Notes: a model not told the origin generated them from the sequence alone. A stretch of 64,000 nt of DNA from Lepiota brunneoincarnata (GCA_023014365.1 JAEBUN010000016.1:372001-436000); one strand, 5' to 3'; shown: positions 43,381-55,478, numbered from the stretch's first letter. Translations and numbers: made by a program.

Positions 43381-46200
43381 GTTGCCCCTGGGATATGAAT
43401 GCCAGGGATTTTGTGTTATACATCTCCGTTTCATATTTCATATTTCATTATTCATCCATCAATAATCTGTCCAAGCCCAGCGTGCCGTGTGTGTGAAAAG
43501 CACGATTCACATGCACATACATTAAGCTTCTCTGTGATCTATATTGACAAGTACACCCCTCTAGGGGATTGCTGCTCTACATTCACACTTATCACAGCAC
43601 AGTGGTTCGTGGATCGAACATGTCACATTGCAAGGGGCTAGCGTCGGTCTAATGAGACCCGCCCCCCTCAGCCCGCTCACCAATTAAATATTACCTCCCC
43701 TTCCCTCAACTAAATTACAGGGCATCAAGTAGGCCTTCGCCACGAGTTGAAGCTCTATGGGTAAGAAGGATCATTTACTCACGAGTTGCTGGTCCTTGTC
43801 CAGGGTATTACTACACCTCACCTCACCGCATCGCACCGCACCGCACCGCACAACCCACGCCCTCTGTACGGATCCATCAATCGAAAAGGCTTCATTAACT
43901 TCTGAATACTCCCGCCCAAATCAAAAGCCACCCTTGAATATATATGCCCTAACGCTCAAATGAGCTTTTTTATTTTATTTTCTGATAATACTGGTATCCA
44001 AACACTGGAAAGCTCGTGGGGCCCTATCGAAGCTTACCGCAGGAAGGGGGACATCAACGCCTCGACGTAACAGGAACTCTCCATCAGATAACTTGAAACT
44101 TCTAAGCTTCCTAGACGCATCGCACCACACTGCACCGCACCGCATCGCCGGGAAGTAGAAGGAAAGGGGGGGTTTTGCTGCCACTGCCTGGACCGAAAGG
44201 GCGTTCCGCTTTGTCCTATCCCACAACCAGGCTCAGGGTCCGTTTTCCCCCCTACTTGGTTTATCAGTACATGACATCGGACCGGAGATACCAGATGAAT
44301 CATGATAACACACCGCTCACCGGTAGCCCCCTGCGATTTTTGTGTTTTGGATGTTATCAGAGATTAGATTTCAGAGTTGACAGTTTTGTCGGAGTTTGAA
44401 GCTATACGGTTTTTTTTTTTTTGGCTCGACGATGGTAGGGTCGTAGGGGAATCGGCATTCAAAATACATAACGGCCTTTATCCCCCAACGATCACACCTT
44501 CCCTGGGATATGGACTTTACGAAACAATGTATGCACAACCGCAGAACCTGGACAAACCGCCCCATGACAGACAAAGCAACTCGCCGCAGATTTCGGTGTG
44601 TGTTTCGGACATAGAATATTACATTACGATGGCATTTTATGAAAGACAACATTCTTAGAGAATACGTTCGTTACATACATCCCTGCTGCTGATCGCGCCC
44701 GCGACGAAGGGTCATACGCGTTCGCTGCGCACGCATACGAGAAGGGCCACTTACGTCGAGCACCTAAACACTTCCGTTCGTTAGTGTAGATCCAAGCAGG
44801 CGCAATGGGAGCCGATCAACAGGTAGCAATTAGGTTCCTTACCAGAGAGAGGGACTACTATCGGTTTTGGGGGTTGCGAATCCCGGAGGTGTGACACCGG
44901 CACGGGGCCGAAAGAGGCAAGAAGCGGGGAGATGTGACGGCAAGGAGAAGGCATGTGCTATTTTGATCACGCAGTGGTGCTATTCTAAGCGAATGCGGAT
45001 CCCGTCAAGATCGCCTTCCATGTATGGGCAGAAACCGACCAGCTCGAAGGCGCCCCCCTCCAAACACGCATTGTTGTCCAACATTTTTCAGTGTGGTCCT
45101 TCGTTGCTCTCCCATCTTCCAGCTTATCGATTTGGGGGAGGACCCGTAAACTCCTCCGGCAGCTTCACCCCCTGGCGTTCCAATTTTCAAGGGTGCGGAT
45201 GCGATCAGGGACGGGCACTGCTCAGACGTGTTATAGCAAACGCAGCAGCGAGGGGTTTCGCTTCTTCAGGTGGTGCCCTGCAGGCGACACCTACCGAACA
45301 CCCCCTGATTCGTGTTATCTGCGCGTGAAGGGAGGCCCGGGTGCTGCTAGACGGTTCTCGGCAACTCATCTGGATATGAACTCAGCGGTGACAGCCCGGT
45401 GTCCCCGTTAACAATGTAATTACAGCTTGCATGCAGGCGTCTGATGTCTGATCAATCGCCACAGAAGACCCTGGCCCTTCTGTTGGCGAGTGAGAATCAG
45501 CTTATTCCGGCTCGAATGGGATTCCGCATGCGAATAGGTAGTAGTAAAGGGTGGGTGGGAGGAGTTGAGGGGGGGTGAGGGGAGGGTGGGGGGAGGGTGG
45601 GGGGGCAAGGGGGATGGATACCACCCAATTCCAGGGGTTCGGATTCCGTGGACTAGTCCCTTGTGTGAGAGAAGTTTCGAGTGCCGAAAGCGACGGCGAG
45701 ATTCTTTCGTGGGGTTCTTGGTTCCAAAGGATTCCCAGTCTGCCTGCTGGTTGGGATCATTGGGTTCCTGTGTGTTTCGGGGATTACTTTTAATCAGCAT
45801 TTTAGCTTCTGACGGCTTGGAGAAGGTGACAACGGGGATCTGGCCAGCGTATCTCGGGGGGGTGGACCCCTACATCTACGGTGTGTATCATCGCCTGTTA
45901 GGGTGACGGCTGGAGCACGAGCGGTGTGCTGGGGCCTGACTCACCGATTTGTGTGTCGCCGGTGTGTGATCCTCGGTGAGGTGGCTGAGATCTTGTGGAT
46001 GAGATGGTTATGATGACGAGTGGATATTGTTGAATCGTTGGATATCGCATGAATCGCTGCATACCTACACACATACTGCATAGTCCGCTTCATACACGCG
46101 TTCCAAACAAAACGCACGAGATCTGTGCTGCGTCTCCTCTCCACCCACCCTTTCTCCTCCCCTTTATCTGCCTCTCTCCACCACCCTTCCCTCCCACACA
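43381..46200. other. gene-poor region, part 2
   Basis: No gene is supported over 2.8 kb. A minus-strand frame at about 44985-45090 reads FELVGFCPYMEGDLDGIRIR before a stop, which looks coding, but no adjoining exon or family could be established. G-rich tracts lie near 45570-45610 (GGGGGAGGGTGGGGGGGCAA). Confidence 0.4.
43824..43850 (+). repeat. CACCG/CATCG pentamer repeat
   Basis: Tandem CGCACC-like units (GCATCGCACCGCACCGCACC). A related run in the same orientation is at about 44116-44149. Simple repeats; no function is apparent. Confidence 0.65.
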
Positions 46201-48176
46201 ATGTCCTCCTATTCAGCCATCCTCACACACCGCCGCTTTCCTCCCGAGCGCCCTCTTTCTTACAACAACACCACCCATTCCGAGCCCCGCGCTTACCTCG
46301 TCCCTGCATCCTTCTCCTCCTGGTCTCCCCTTACCTATCCTCCTCCCCCCCATCCCGACCATTCCGCTCCAGACCTCGACTCTGCTGCTTTTTCGTCCTA
46401 CTCTGCCATTGATGGCTCTTCCTGGAATACCACCCTCCCCAACTTTCCTTTGCGCCCCGCTTCCGATAACGGCCATTCCTTCGCTGACTACCGTCAACTG
46501 ACATCTCCCGATCTCTTTCATCCTCCCCCGGAAGTTCCGGACACATTTCGACACCAAGGGACTGGCCAATCACACCAAGTACCACCTCTACCACTACAGA
46601 CGACCTTTTCTCATCCCACCCATCCCCCCGTGCATCTCACTCCCCTGAACCTTTCATCCCGACCTCAGTCAAGGTCGAACCCGAAGAAGCATCAGATGGA
46701 TGCTTCATCATGGAGAATCCGACTGCCTGCGCGACGTATCTGGACAAGGACCCCGCGGCCGTAGGCAAGGCCGCGTCTTTTGTCCCCAGTCAGGCATTGG
46801 CCCCTCCGACAGAGGTCCCGTTACGTGCAACTCAAGCTCCAAAAAAGATGAAGGGTATGATGGGCGTATTCAGAATCAACCCGTTTGCGATGCACAGTGG
46901 TTCAGAGGGAAAGGGCACTGCGCCTACTGTCTGTTGGGAACCTGGGCCCTTGGATGAGGAACCGCTCATGTTTGAATTCCAGTTGGATCTCATTGGCTAC
47001 AGCGACGGTGGATCAGAAGCGGGAGAAGACCAGGGTGGAGCTGTGGTGGGCAGGGAGCAGCAAGTTGTCCGCCATCACGAGGAGAGTCAGGACGGAAGAA
47101 ATGAGACGCAGAGCCAGGATCCGACGTTGAGGTTGTCGACTCTGCATGCTTTCTCACCCGAGTTTGAGCTTCAGGACGAGTACAATGCCCATGGAGGTAG
47201 TGAAAGATACAGGAGCACGTCCAGTAGTATCCCTCAAGTTGCTGGGGATCAGACCACCGCTGCGTTGTTACCGGAGGACCAGCGGAACACCTTGGATTAT
47301 CGTCCTCACTCTTCCGCCTCTTCCTATGCTCCCATCAGGAGCACCTGGGATCTCGCAGAACGTGCTAATGCGGGTGTGGACAGCCGCTTCCGGCCGGTTT
47401 GCGCAGCATCTTCATGGCAGGGACCAAGTGACCGCTTCCGATGACCGGGAGGAACAGGGGTATCAACATAGTCATTATCAAGGAGATGAAAGTTCGGCTG
47501 TTGTGGAGACAGCAGTTGTTGACTCAGGTTCATGTTCTTACCCTTTGATAGTGGTGAGTTCCTGGGTTGCTGAGGGGGGGGGGAAAGATGTGTCAGGGCG
47601 CTCATTGGTTGTCAGGTCCAAGCGTCGCAGCCGCCAGCTGTGAATCAACAGAGCTTCCTTGCTGTTGACCCTGAGCAATACCAACGTCACATCAGCGAAT
47701 CAATCCCGGGTTTGGGGTTGTATGTCGGTGGAGGTGATTATGGACGGGATGTGGGTGAATCTACGGGCACGGTGGTCACGATGGGCGCGCATATACCGAC
47801 GTGTACGTCGCTCAAACAACCGGGTCGAAGTTCAAATCATCGTAGTTATGGTGAGTAGTGTGGTTGGCATAATTCGTTTTTTTTTTCTTCTTCAAAGGCG
47901 CCAACCTTGATTTTTTGACAAATAGAACATCATCACCACCACCCTTACTTGCGGTCCGCACATATGCAAAACTCAACGTCCCATAATAAGGTTCAATTTC
48001 CCTCGCACGCCCGCGATTGCGGGTATGATGGATATGATGAACAGGGATACAGCAATTGTGAGCAAGTGTTTTCACAGCGACATCATTCCGGGAGCGGCGG
48101 GATTCACAATCGGTTCTGGTCCCGATCCCCGGACCCGTTTGTGCCTTCACTCTCAAGTGTGGCGAGGGTGACCTGA
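46201..48176 (+). CDS. low-complexity protein with a conserved-type core, unknown
   Basis: Several exons. Exon 1 starts MSSYSAILTHRRFPPERPLS and is Pro/Ser-rich. The next exon reads SVKVEPEEASDGCFIMENPT, then MGVFRINPFAMHSGSEGK, TVCWEPGPLDEEPLMFEFQL and a Gln/Ser-rich tail. A later exon carries FLAVDPEQYQRHISESIPGL and, after a clean intron (about 47852-47925), YEHHHHHPYLRSAHMQ to GGIHNRFWSRSPDPFVPSL and stop 48176. FRINPFAMH followed by GPLDEEPLMFEFQL is the only part that looks folded, about 45 residues; similar blocks occur in mushroom proteins of unknown function as far as I can recall. The remaining sequence is disordered. Junctions near 46530-46600 and 47440 are not settled. No DNA-binding or enzymatic motif is visible. 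Confidence 0.6.
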
Positions 48177-50260
48177 GATTGTAGATGATTATCATTTTTT
48201 TTTTTTGAGGGGTGGGGGGGAAGTTGTATCACATTTGTCGGATTGTGTTAGAGCTGCTTATCGTAACGTGTTTATCCGTGTTGGTGTGTCTTGGTTTTTT
48301 CCCTCTCTTGTTCTCCGCATCATATACGTGTGCAGATGGTGTCATCGTCATATTATCAGCAGTTGCCGTATTATAGTGGTAGTATGTTTTGTAATCGCGA
48401 CAGTAAGTACGTATAACGATAATGTTTTGCTGCTTCCGCAGACCCCAATGTTTGATTTGTTACTCCGCGATCGATGGGTGGAGGCAGCAGGATGGTTCGA
48501 CACCACCCGTGATACGCATGGCTTTTTCGCAGTTCTTTTGGAAGGGCCGCGGCCCTAAAGCTTGAAGGGCTGTGTAGCCTGGATATCTTTTTTTGCGATA
48601 TCTGAAAATACCTTCCTTCCCTCCCATCCATCCACCCACCGTCCCTCCCTCGCAACGCCTCGGTCGAGGTCATCATGGTATACGTCATGAAGGGTTCTGG
48701 GCCGCAAGTCGAGGAAGCAAAGGGGGGCTTTGGGAGTAGTATATCCTCGAGGCTTCGTTGCCAAGAAGAAGGGGTGTGTGTCTGTTGGGTGGGGGATGGT
48801 GTTCGACTCGAACGAATGTTCCAGTGCTTTGCGGACTTGCGGTATGTATGGCTCGAAACTTCCTTTTTGATGCATCAACCACTTCAAAGGATCTTCTTCT
48901 GTTTTCTTTCTCCAACATATCGTGAATGATTGGTATGTTTTCTGTGTGCCTCGTGGGAGGGGGGATGCAAGGCAACGTGTCAGGCGCTCCCTCCCTTTGG
49001 ATTGTTAAGCGGACAAAGTGGGAACTGATTAAAGTATGTTGTGATGGCGGTTTGTCAATTGCAGAGGGCCAACGGCCCGGGAACTTGTGTGAGTGGAATC
49101 ACAAGTGGCAAGCCTAGGTATTTGCTTGGATTTACTATTGTTTGGTTCACGGCCAAGTGCGTGGGAAGAAACTAACACCGCGAGTGTCGGCTGTTGGACC
49201 GTGAGAACGTGAAGTGTAAAGCAAATTTTACATAGATACTTACGCTCACAACCATCCTTGACCGTGGGGAAGGGGCCGATTGGGCTACATACATTGCCAC
49301 GGACGTCACGGATAGGGAGCCCAAGCAAGGCACCCGGGAAGTGACAAGGGAAGGGGGGATTATGGGCTTGTGTGAGGTAAATTGTCCGTACGGGTACCTG
49401 GCGAGGGTTGGTTAACCAGCCAGATGAGAGACGTCCTGTCCTCCCTTTGCTTGCCGAAGTCAACGAGAGCAGGGCCATTGGTTTGGTTACCAGGAACGAG
49501 AGAGACTGCGGATATGTGGGAAAACGGGGGTTCAGAATGAGGGACGGATGCGAGACTCACAACTGTCATTTTCCCCAAGTTGATTGAACCTTGAATCAAC
49601 AAGTCGGCAAGGTAGAGAAAGGGTAAACCAGGGAATAAGGGTCTACGAAAATGCACAGAGGTTTTAGGAAAGACCTCCAGGCCAAGTCAAGAGGAGCGGT
49701 TGGCACACAAAATGACCTTGCTACGAAGTGCTCTGGGGAATCAAGAGGGGCTCCGAGGCGTGAAGGGTGGAACTGACGGAGTATTGATAATTAATTTCGG
49801 TAAGAGCGCCGATGATGAAAGCGAGAAAGGGCGGGCTTCATGACAGTTGAGAAGACGATTAGGGGTGTATAAGGCGACAGGGAGAAATTGTTCATCAGGG
49901 GGATGATGATTTACTGTTGCAAAACCCTGGTGCCGTTATTGATGCTGGGCTGGCCAGTGTCAAATCATACTACGCTCCAACCCGTCGTTTCGTTGTTGCC
50001 AATGTTTGTATAAGGGGCCAATACTCGTGCGACTTGTCGTGGTCCTCGAGTTCCTTCGTTGGATGGTCGGCCGAACTTTGTTTTATACTTCATTGGGGAA
50101 AGGATGTCAGGCCCCCCTCCGGAATATGTGTGGACAGAGTGGGAATGATTATGTTGTGATGGCACATTGTCAATCCTGGCGCTCGTGGCTCCGTCGGTCC
50201 TTGGCATCAGGTGTGCACGATGGGATCGGCCTTGACCAGCCAAACCGAACGGCATCGCAA
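48177..50260. other. intergenic, with a diverged short repeat
   Basis: About 2.1 kb without a supported protein gene. A diverged direct repeat pairs about 48975-49065 with 50103-50172 (AGTGGGAAxTGATTA, ATGTTGTGATGGC, TTGTCAAT). G- and T-runs occur near 48190-48225. Confidence 0.4.
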
Positions 50261-50361
50261 GTCACTTTGCCGGAGTGGTTAACGGGATCGCCTGCTACCC
50301 CATTGTGGAGCTAGTTAGCGGTTGGTCTTTGACCGCGAGTGTTCGAATCGCTCAGGTGACG
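50261..50361 (+). tRNA. tRNA-Ser(GCU) with an intron
   Basis: Acceptor stem GTCACTT pairs with AGGTGAC (50354-50360) and G is the discriminator. D arm GCCGGAGTGGTTAACGGG; anticodon stem ATCGC pairs with GCGGT; loop CTGCTA gives anticodon GCT. About 19 nt (CCCCATTGTGGAGCTAGTT) interrupt the loop one base 3' of the anticodon, the normal tRNA intron site. A long variable arm GGTC-TTT-GACC marks a class II tRNA, as expected for Ser. T arm GAGTG-TTCGAAT-CGCTC pairs fully. The gene lies about 330 bp upstream of the phosphodiesterase gene. Confidence 0.93.
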
Positions 50362-50362
50362 C

Positions 50363-50369
50363 TTTTTTT
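50363..50369 (+). terminator. RNA polymerase III terminator
   Basis: Seven T residues begin two bases after the tRNA-Ser gene, the usual oligo-T stop for polymerase III. Confidence 0.85.
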
Positions 50370-50509
50370 GTGCAAAGACCGGAGGATGCCGGAGTGTGCT
50401 AGCGCGTGGGTGGTGGGTGTAGATTTACCCAGCGCGGAGAGATCCTCGGCGACGAGCCACGTGGATCCCACGTGAGAAGAACGGGTATAGACCCATTCTT
50501 TTCTCTCCA

Positions 50510-50687
50510 GCCCTGCACCCAATTCCCTTTTCCTTATCGTGATATCGCCTCTTTCCGACCCAACAGACGCCCCTCCTTACTCCCCTCACCAGCTCGCCCC
50601 TTCCTCTTCCCCCCCCACCCTTTCCCTCCTTTCCCTCCCTCCCTCTCCCTCTCGCCCTCGCACCCTCCAGACCCACCATCTCCCTCA
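50510..50687 (+). promoter_or_regulatory. pyrimidine-rich leader
   Basis: A CT-dense tract (CCCCCCCACCCTTTCCCTCC and similar) directly upstream of the phosphodiesterase ATG, typical of fungal promoters and transcription start regions. Confidence 0.5.
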
Positions 50688-53600
50688 ATGTCCCAGGCCA
50701 GAACTCACGCAGCTAACCCGCCACGCCCCCCTTCAATACCATCCCCACCACCCTCGCCTTCGCCCTCACCTTCGCCATCCCACCCGCTTCAACCCCCTAT
50801 CCACGTAATCGACGCTGTCCTCAAGAGACGTAGCGCAGACATTGGCGGTCTGCACCGCGCTTTGCGCGGCGGCGGCCAGGGCCAGGGATGGCTAGGTGGA
50901 AGTAGCTCGGATCCCAACATCGAGTATGTATCATGCCATTTGTTCCCCTTGGTTGTTGTCTTGACTCATTGCTCCTCGATTCTCCCCAGGACACAGTATG
51001 CCGAACTGCTCACGCTCATGTACCGCGAGACGCTTCAACTGGTGGAGACAAATGCTGCTCAAAAGTGCGCCTCTCTTTCTGTCACCCTTTTCTCCAGGCT
51101 GATCTTGTGCGAATCGCATGCTGCGCCCCAGTGACCCTCCAGAACTCTCGCCCGGAGACCGTATTCGGCTTCTCAAGGACCTTGATCAGTGGTACTTTGA
51201 ACCCCTGCGCATGTCGGAACGCGAAGTCTTGGCGTGTGTGCTGTTCATCTTCGAGGTCCTTTTTCGCATTGAGGGGATGAAAGAGGCGATCAAAATCGAC
51301 ATGGGTACGTTTCTCTTTGCTGCCTCATCACATTAGGAAAACTCACAACCCAATCTCTGTAATTTAATCTTAATTCTTGTCACAAGGCGTGATACCCCGG
51401 TTCATTGTCCACATCCGGCAAATGTACCGCTGGCAGAACCATTACCACAACTTTGAGCATGCAGTCGATGTTCTCCAAGCGATACACTGCTATTTGCGCG
51501 ATGCAGGGATGGTCCCACCAGTCTCACTTCTCTTGAATGACGCAAATGCACCAGACGGGAAAGGGATGTGGTCATCAACAAGGGATCCAGACTCAGGACC
51601 CTTGGTCACGAGCTTGACCCCACATGAGATCTTTGCACTCTATCTTGCCGCTATCGGACACGATGTCGCTCATCCAGGGTTCAACAACCACTTCATGGTG
51701 AGTTTAATTCATTATTGTTCGGCTCCCATAACTGACTCTTGTGTCTGGATTTAGAGAGATGCAGGGGCACCGATCGCACAACTTTATGACAATCAATCTG
51801 CGTTGGAACAAATGCACAGCTATCTCCTCTTAAGAACGATGCGACATCACGGACTTGGCGTCTTGTTGGATGATCCTCATACCGGTGTGTCGCAAACCTG
51901 TGCCTCATTTTTGATGACTGCTTAAGCAACCGATACCCCCCTAGGGTACCTATTTCGTAAAATTTTGGGAAGCTCGGTCCTTGCCACGGATATGGGTGTG
52001 CACGAAGACTTTATGAGAACGTTCCGGACAATTCTAGATGGAGCAACCGGTACTTCTAATGGCGCCATCACCTGGCATTCGACTCGGTGTTCGAGGCAGG
52101 CTTTCATCTGTCAATTATTATTGAAGAATGCCGATATAAGTAATCCGGTGAGCGTTTCCTGGACTTGCACCCGATACGACGGGACATTTATCGAACTGCC
52201 TTTAGTGTCGTCCGTTCGTTGTTTCGAGGCAGTGGGCCTCCGCCTTGCAGCAAGAGTGGTCTTGCCAATACAAGTTTGAACTTAGGTTAAATATAAGGCA
52301 TAATGTTAAGCCCCCCTCGAGCGGGGCCCTTTCAGAAGCGCAATCTCAAGTGTTTTTTACAAAGACTTTTGCGAAACCTCTTGTCGATTTGACGACTATA
52401 GCGATACCTGGTGCGTGGTCATCCGACCGGATATAAATTCTCATCCCGCTCACCTTCCTTCTAGAAATGAAACATATCAGTTACAGGTGCGCGGAAAACC
52501 TGAGGGAGTGGGAGCGTATCGTAGAAAGGCTTCAAAGCGAGGCAGGTGAGGCTTCCGCCTCCACAGTTGCCTCTGCTTCCACATCTAGTGGCGATGCTTC
52601 ACAGCAGCAACAACAACAGCCACAAGACACACCCTCTCCCCAACCCATGTCCTCCCAACTCCAATCTCCCGCCTCTGCATCATCCTCTAATCCTGTCTCC
52701 CCACGCATCATGAATCCAAGCACCAACGATTACTCGACTGCCTTTCGCCTTACGCTCCCCGGCTCTCGCTCTACCACTGCATCCAATTCAGGTTCCATTC
52801 GCCGCCAGCCGAGTGGGACATCCGCCGGTAGCGTTTCGCTCTCGCCTTCGTTATCGAGGACGACTACGACAAACCGGAATGGTGGTGCAGTCAACCCACA
52901 GGCTCTAGCGACTCGGACGCATTCGAATTCGAGTATATCAAGTAGTGTGTCTGATGTTTCGTCACCCATCGTTGATCACCAACAGCAACTACAGCACCAA
53001 TTTCAATCGCGTTCGCAATCTCATTCTGATGTGGACTCGGAAGTTGGACGGGATGTTGGAAGTCTGGATGATTATCGGCTCCGGCCTGGTCCACCTACGT
53101 CGTCTTCTACTGCTAGCGATTATGCGGGTACGAATGCGGCGATAAGTCCGGGGACGGTTGTTGGGTCTGATGTGGATGCGAGTGCGGATGTTGGCACAGG
53201 GACAGAAACGGGGACAGATGACACTGACCACCACCACCACCACCATCACCACCACCATCACACCCAGCAGCGCCACCACCATCATCCTAATCTTCATCCT
53301 AATCATCAAAATGATCGTTCGTTCCAAACGGTTATGCTAGCAGGTCTCCGTCGGCAGCGGAGTAACCTGAATCGGATCTCATGGTGTCCTGGAGAACCTA
53401 TACCGACAACGACGTCTGTGGGGACGACGGTGGGGGATGCGATTGAGAAGTGGAGGGGGAGGTTGCCGGGTCCTGCTGTTGGTGCGAGGTGTGCGTCTGC
53501 TTCACCGAGTGTGGGTGTGGGTTTGGGTGATTCGGGTTCGAGTTTGTGTTTAGGAGAGGATTCGGCGGTGGGGGTTGTGAGTGGGAATGGGCGAGGTGCT

Positions 53601-54209
53601 GGTGCTGGTAGTGCTAGTGGTTTGAGGTTGTGTAGTTCATCGACCACTTCTAGGGCGGTGGCGATGGAGAGTGGGGATGATAGCGAAGGTGGTGGTGATG
53701 GTGCGTTAATGGAAGGGGATGATGATGGACAAGAGGGAGAATTGGAGTCGGAGGAGGATGGGTCGATACCTGCTGGACTTGTTTCGGCGGCACCTGAATC
53801 GGAACCCCAGTATTTGAGGACACAGGCGCAAGCACAGACGCAGCCGCATCCATATACGCCACCCCAGCAAACAGGCACATTGCGCGGGGTGGATGGTGAA
53901 CTGGAAGGATCGCCAACGCCTAAGGGGAAGGAAAAAGCCAAGGGCAAGGCCAAGGGGAAGAGCAAGGGTAAGATGAAAGCAAAGGAGGAGGAGGAGTTAG
54001 GGGAAAGGGACCAGGACCAGGAGGAAGAACAGAGAAAGAGGCCAAAGACAGACGAAGAGAGGGAGAGGATGACTAGAGAATTGATTGAGGAGTTTGAGGA
54101 GGAGCAACGAAAAAGGGCGAAGGAGCAGGAGAGAGAGAAGGAGAAGCAGGGTGCGAGGGCGAGGTCGAGGTCGAAGGCGGCGGCGAAGAGGAGGAGGAAG
54201 GGGAGGTGA
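50688..54209 (+). CDS. PDE2: class I 3',5'-cyclic nucleotide phosphodiesterase
   Basis: ATG 50688 opens MSQARTHAANPPRPPSIPSP. After a Ser/Pro-rich start, exons give TQYAELLTLMYRETLQLVET, ELSPGDRIRLLKDLDQWYFE, GVIPRFIVHIRQMYRWQNHY, HNFEHAVDVLQAIHCYLRDA, IFALYLAAIGHDVAHPGFNN, APIAQLYDNQSALEQMHSYL, ILGSSVLATDMGVHEDFMRT, FICQLLLKNADISNP, WASALQQEWSCQYKFE and SEAQSQVFFTKTFAKPLVDL. The metal-binding HNxxH and HDxxHxxxxN motifs (HNFEH, HDVAHPGFNN) and the LLKxADISNP block define the HD-type PDEase_I family, which breaks down cAMP and so tunes PKA signalling. The last exon (52467-54209) adds more than 500 low-complexity residues: Gln, Ser/Thr, an 11-His run with a second His cluster, and a Lys/Glu-rich charged end. 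About ten introns; junctions near 52150-52460 are approximate. The tail is unusually long for the family. Confidence 0.9.
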
Positions 54210-55144
54210 GGTGAGACTTCTCATGGAGAGGTGGTTGGTTTTGTAGGTTCGGCCTGGGCGTGGCTTTATGTGCCGGGTGGCTCAGTTGGCGTGGTGTCGG
54301 TGTTGCGTGTTGATTGGGACCTCATGGTGAGAGCGAGTGTTCCATTTCCTTTTTATTTGGGGGAATACGTTTTCCTCCTGAACGGGGTTGACGCCAAGGT
54401 TGTAAAGCTGAAGCTCCAGAGTCAGGGTTCTGCTGTATGCTGTGGGCTAGACGATCACTCTGATCCTCGCCAGCTCTCCGTACGATCCCTGTGCGTCTCC
54501 AAACAACCATGTTTCCGCATCGTTTTCGTTCTTTTGTTATCAGCTCTTGTTTCTATCCTGTAACCATTTCACGTCCAGATCTCTGCACTCATAGTTTTCT
54601 TGCTCTGTTTCACATCCACATTTGACCTGCTCTACCGCGTCTTGTTTTTCAGAATATCTATTCCTCTCTCTGCTTTCGTTCCCCCTGAACCTGAAATTCG
54701 AAATATCTGTAGCACATTTTTTGACATCTTGTAATACCCCCCTTTACCACTTAGCCGCCTTTTTTTGGTACCTACCCAGCTGCATATGGTCCCCCGGGCC
54801 CGCTTTCATGGTTCCAGTATACCCCAACCCAGTGTTTTACTGCTTTGTTTTGTACTTGTCGCGCGCGCATAAATGTAGCTAACGATCATGTATCAATTTA
54901 TTTTGTTGTGTCCGTTGAGGTCGCGCGGCTCTTTTCTGTTGTGTGCGTAACCGAAATGTAGTCCGGCAGCGCTCCTGTGCCCGACTCCCAACAACTTCTG
55001 TAGTCCTTTGATAATTGCTTTTATTAATCGCAGAAATGCACCGCGGGCAAATCGGGAAATCTGGATCGATGTGACGCGGAATCACATAAAAATAAATAAT
55101 GAATTGAGATTTCCGGTCGGTGTTTAATGGATCATTGGTGTTGC
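54210..55144. other. intergenic
   Basis: About 930 bp between the phosphodiesterase and the copia element. Pyrimidine-rich near 54540-54760. No gene recognised. Confidence 0.45.
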
Positions 55145-55149
55145 TGTAC
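55145..55149. repeat. target site duplication, left
   Basis: TGTAC directly before the 5' LTR; the same five bases occur at 60128-60132 directly after the 3' LTR. Five-bp duplications are typical of Ty1/copia integrases. Confidence 0.95.
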
Positions 55150-55478
55150 TGTCGAGGATTGACGTCGGGACACCTTGTCCGTTACGTTTCGCTCGTCATA
55201 CAAGGAGTATGCGAGGAGCACCTGAGTACGGTGGCTCCTCAGTTAAGGAGTAATAAGTTTCACTGTTTTCTATATGTTTTCACTTTCTCCTAATCGTGTA
55301 TTATAAATACGTCGCGTATGCTCGCCTGGAGTCTAGGTTTCGTCCCTCGGACTCCAGGTATGTTCTAGCACTCTTATTTGCTGTGTAGCTTACACTTAGG
55401 TTTCGTCCCTCGGACTCCAGACTCCAGTAATAAATCTCTGCTTGATTATCTATACTCTGCGCAAATGTCTCATCGACA
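55150..55478 (+). repeat. 5' LTR of the copia element
   Basis: A 329-bp repeat, TG...CA at the ends, identical by eye to 59799-60127. A TATA box TATAAATA is at 55302-55309. Just after it, CCTGGAGTC (55325-55333) and GACTCCAGG (55350-55358) can form a hairpin. A 24-bp block TAGGTTTCGTCCCTCGGACT+CCAG occurs twice (from about 55334 and 55397). Confidence 0.95.

Noticed and set aside
44867..45328. 153-codon plus-strand frame rich in Arg, Pro and Ser
   Set aside because: Composition looks like chance reading of GC-rich DNA; the opposite strand has a better coding piece.
45540..45612. G-rich tract considered as a regulatory G-quadruplex
   Set aside because: Low-complexity DNA with no gene nearby to regulate; kept only as a note in the gene-poor region.
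53199..53327. Methionine/valine-rich minus-strand frame opposite the His run
   Set aside because: It is the reverse complement of the CAC/CAT repeat in the phosphodiesterase and has no independent support.
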